DNA from: Enterovibrio qingdaonensis
GTDB taxonomy: Bacteria > Pseudomonadota > Gammaproteobacteria > Enterobacterales > Vibrionaceae
Assembly (NCBI RefSeq): GCF_028683135.1
Contig: NZ_JAJUBB010000021.1
Span: 1 to 64,000 of the forward strand
Length of the DNA stretch: 64,000 nucleotides
Direction: 5' to 3'
Position numbers and translations under genes: made by a program. The notes under the pieces are model-generated. The model was not told where the DNA came from, made no database searches, and saw nothing but the letters and a program-made list of their open reading frames with translations. Numbering within the stretch: position 1 is the stretch's first letter; the number at the start of each line of letters is the position of its first letter. Positions 63,327 through 64,000 of this stretch are shown in pieces.

Positions 63327-63773
63327 ATGCTATTCAAATTTGTATCGCTACTTTCTGGCTTGCTATTTGGGTTGGGAATGATGATTTCCGGTATGGTCAA
63401 TCCACAAAAAGTAATTGGATTTCTTGACCTCTTTGGCCAATGGGATCCAAGCTTAGCGTTTGTCATGGGCGGAGCACTCATGGTATTTATTCCCGGGTAT
63501 TTCCTCGTGATTAAGCCGCAAAAGTCTCCCAGACTCGCAGCCACATTCAACTTTTCAACGCCGTCAAAAGCGGATACTAAATTGCTCACGGGTTCCGCGT
63601 TATTTGGCGTAGGTTGGGGGCTAGCGGGAATATGTCCTGGGCCGGCAATTACGTTATTGGGATCGGGCAGCATGACTATCGCGACCTTTATAATCAGCAT
63701 GCTTGCAGGTATGTTTATCGTTCAGGTGGGCACAAAAGCATCGTCTTCGTTCAGAGCTCACACGATACGTTAA
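63327..63773 (+). CDS. YeeE/YedE family protein, second half (PmpB-like)
   Basis: The 148-residue protein has four helices, LLFGLGMMISGMVNPQKVIGFLDLFGQWDPSLAFVMGG at the start and GVGWGLAGICPGPAITLLGSG with the conserved cysteine. Partner of the preceding gene. AAAGGAG lies right before it. There is no rhodanese or ArsR/BigR gene at this end. Confidence 0.88.
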   Translation: MLFKFVSLLSGLLFGLGMMISGMVNPQKVIGFLDLFGQWDPSLAFVMGGALMVFIPGYFLVIKPQKSPRLAATFNFSTPSKADTKLLTGSALFGVGWGLAGICPGPAITLLGSGSMTIATFIISMLAGMFIVQVGTKASSSFRAHTIR

Positions 63774-63802
63774 GCAACCTACGCGACAGCAAAGGAGCAA
63801 GC

Positions 63803-64000
63803 ATGATTAAGTGCTCAGACTACGATTACATTGAAATTGCGTGCCTATTTCACTACCCAATCAAACTGACATTAAAGATGGGTGAAGCGATAGAAGGAAT
63901 CGCTCAAGACACGCAGCGAAATCAAGCAAAAGACGAATGCATCGTGCTAGATATTCAAGGTGATCATCAACTTATCGTGCTTGATACCATTTCTGCTATC
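63803..64000 (+). CDS. Rho-binding antiterminator Rof family protein, truncated by the window edge
   Basis: The first 66 codons are present and the frame is open at base 64000. MIKCSDYDYIEIACLFHYPI followed by KLTLKMGEAIEGIAQDT and CIVLDIQGDHQLIVLD resembles Rof (YaeO), a small Sm-like-fold protein that binds Rho and inhibits termination. AAGGAG lies five bases before the ATG. The rest lies outside the window. Confidence 0.75.
   Translation, partial: MIKCSDYDYIEIACLFHYPIKLTLKMGEAIEGIAQDTQRNQAKDECIVLDIQGDHQLIVLDTISAI

Overview
This 64 kb window is bacterial chromosome, and everything readable in it fits a marine gammaproteobacterium of the Vibrionaceae (a Grimontia, Enterovibrio or Photobacterium type is my guess; the genus is not proven). 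The basis is the overall gene set: an E. coli-like malI/malXY unit, DUF3360 and DUF4399 proteins, a Rof-type antiterminator, Blc lipocalin, RhlE helicase, and marine polysaccharide and methylated-osmolyte catabolism. I see no rRNA, tRNA, CRISPR array or prophage. The only mobile-element trace is a short IS5/IS903-type transposase remnant near 2.2 kb.

Layout. 0-10 kb: accessory single genes. These are a DUF3360 membrane protein, a GNAT acetyltransferase, a chloramphenicol-phosphotransferase-like kinase, two VOC proteins, a YkvA protein, a TrkA-N potassium channel, two paralogous GTPases and small exported proteins. 10.5-14.6 kb: the maltose/glucose-type PTS unit malX-malY, divergent from its repressor gene malI, with two MalI-type palindromes between them. 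14.7-23.3 kb: a LysR regulator, a very small YadA-like surface protein, a thiamine-binding-type protein, DUF805, a site-2 protease, the Nramp transporter MntH, a secreted Calx-beta protein and a methyltransferase.

23.3-34.4 kb is a uronic-acid polysaccharide utilisation locus. One strand encodes a TRAP transporter (DctP-DctQ-DctM), KduI and KduD. The other encodes a GntR/FCD regulator, a large secreted BNR-type protein resembling PL24/PL25 ulvan lyases, and a GH105 unsaturated uronyl hydrolase with three discoidin-like modules. Read together: extracellular lyase, then unsaturated oligosaccharides, then GH105 release of unsaturated uronate, TRAP import, and KduI/KduD conversion to 2-keto-3-deoxygluconate. 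The KDG kinase and aldolase are not in the window. A low-GC methyltransferase gene and AT-rich spacer with an octanucleotide repeat follow.

35.9-42.6 kb: an aspartoacylase-like hydrolase next to a GCS2 amidoligase, the helicase RhlE, a CHASE-GGDEF diguanylate cyclase and a glutaredoxin. 42.7-55.8 kb: ten co-directional genes for one-carbon catabolism in two blocks. The downstream block matches the Pseudomonas dimethylglycine operon (M19 dipeptidase, DUF5943, DgcA, DgcB, EtfA, EtfB). The upstream block has a GcvT-family protein that resembles DMSP demethylase DmdA, a MetF-like reductase and formate-tetrahydrofolate ligase. Together these could strip methyl groups from glycine betaine, DMSP or a related compound on to tetrahydrofolate and oxidise them to formate. 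A membrane fatty-acid-hydroxylase-type protein sits between the blocks.

56-64 kb: ordinary single genes (GDSL hydrolase, Blc, GNAT, EamA exporter), a YfcC transporter followed by a second aspartoacylase-like hydrolase, a DUF4399 protein, a split YeeE/YedE pair, and the start of rof running off the right edge.
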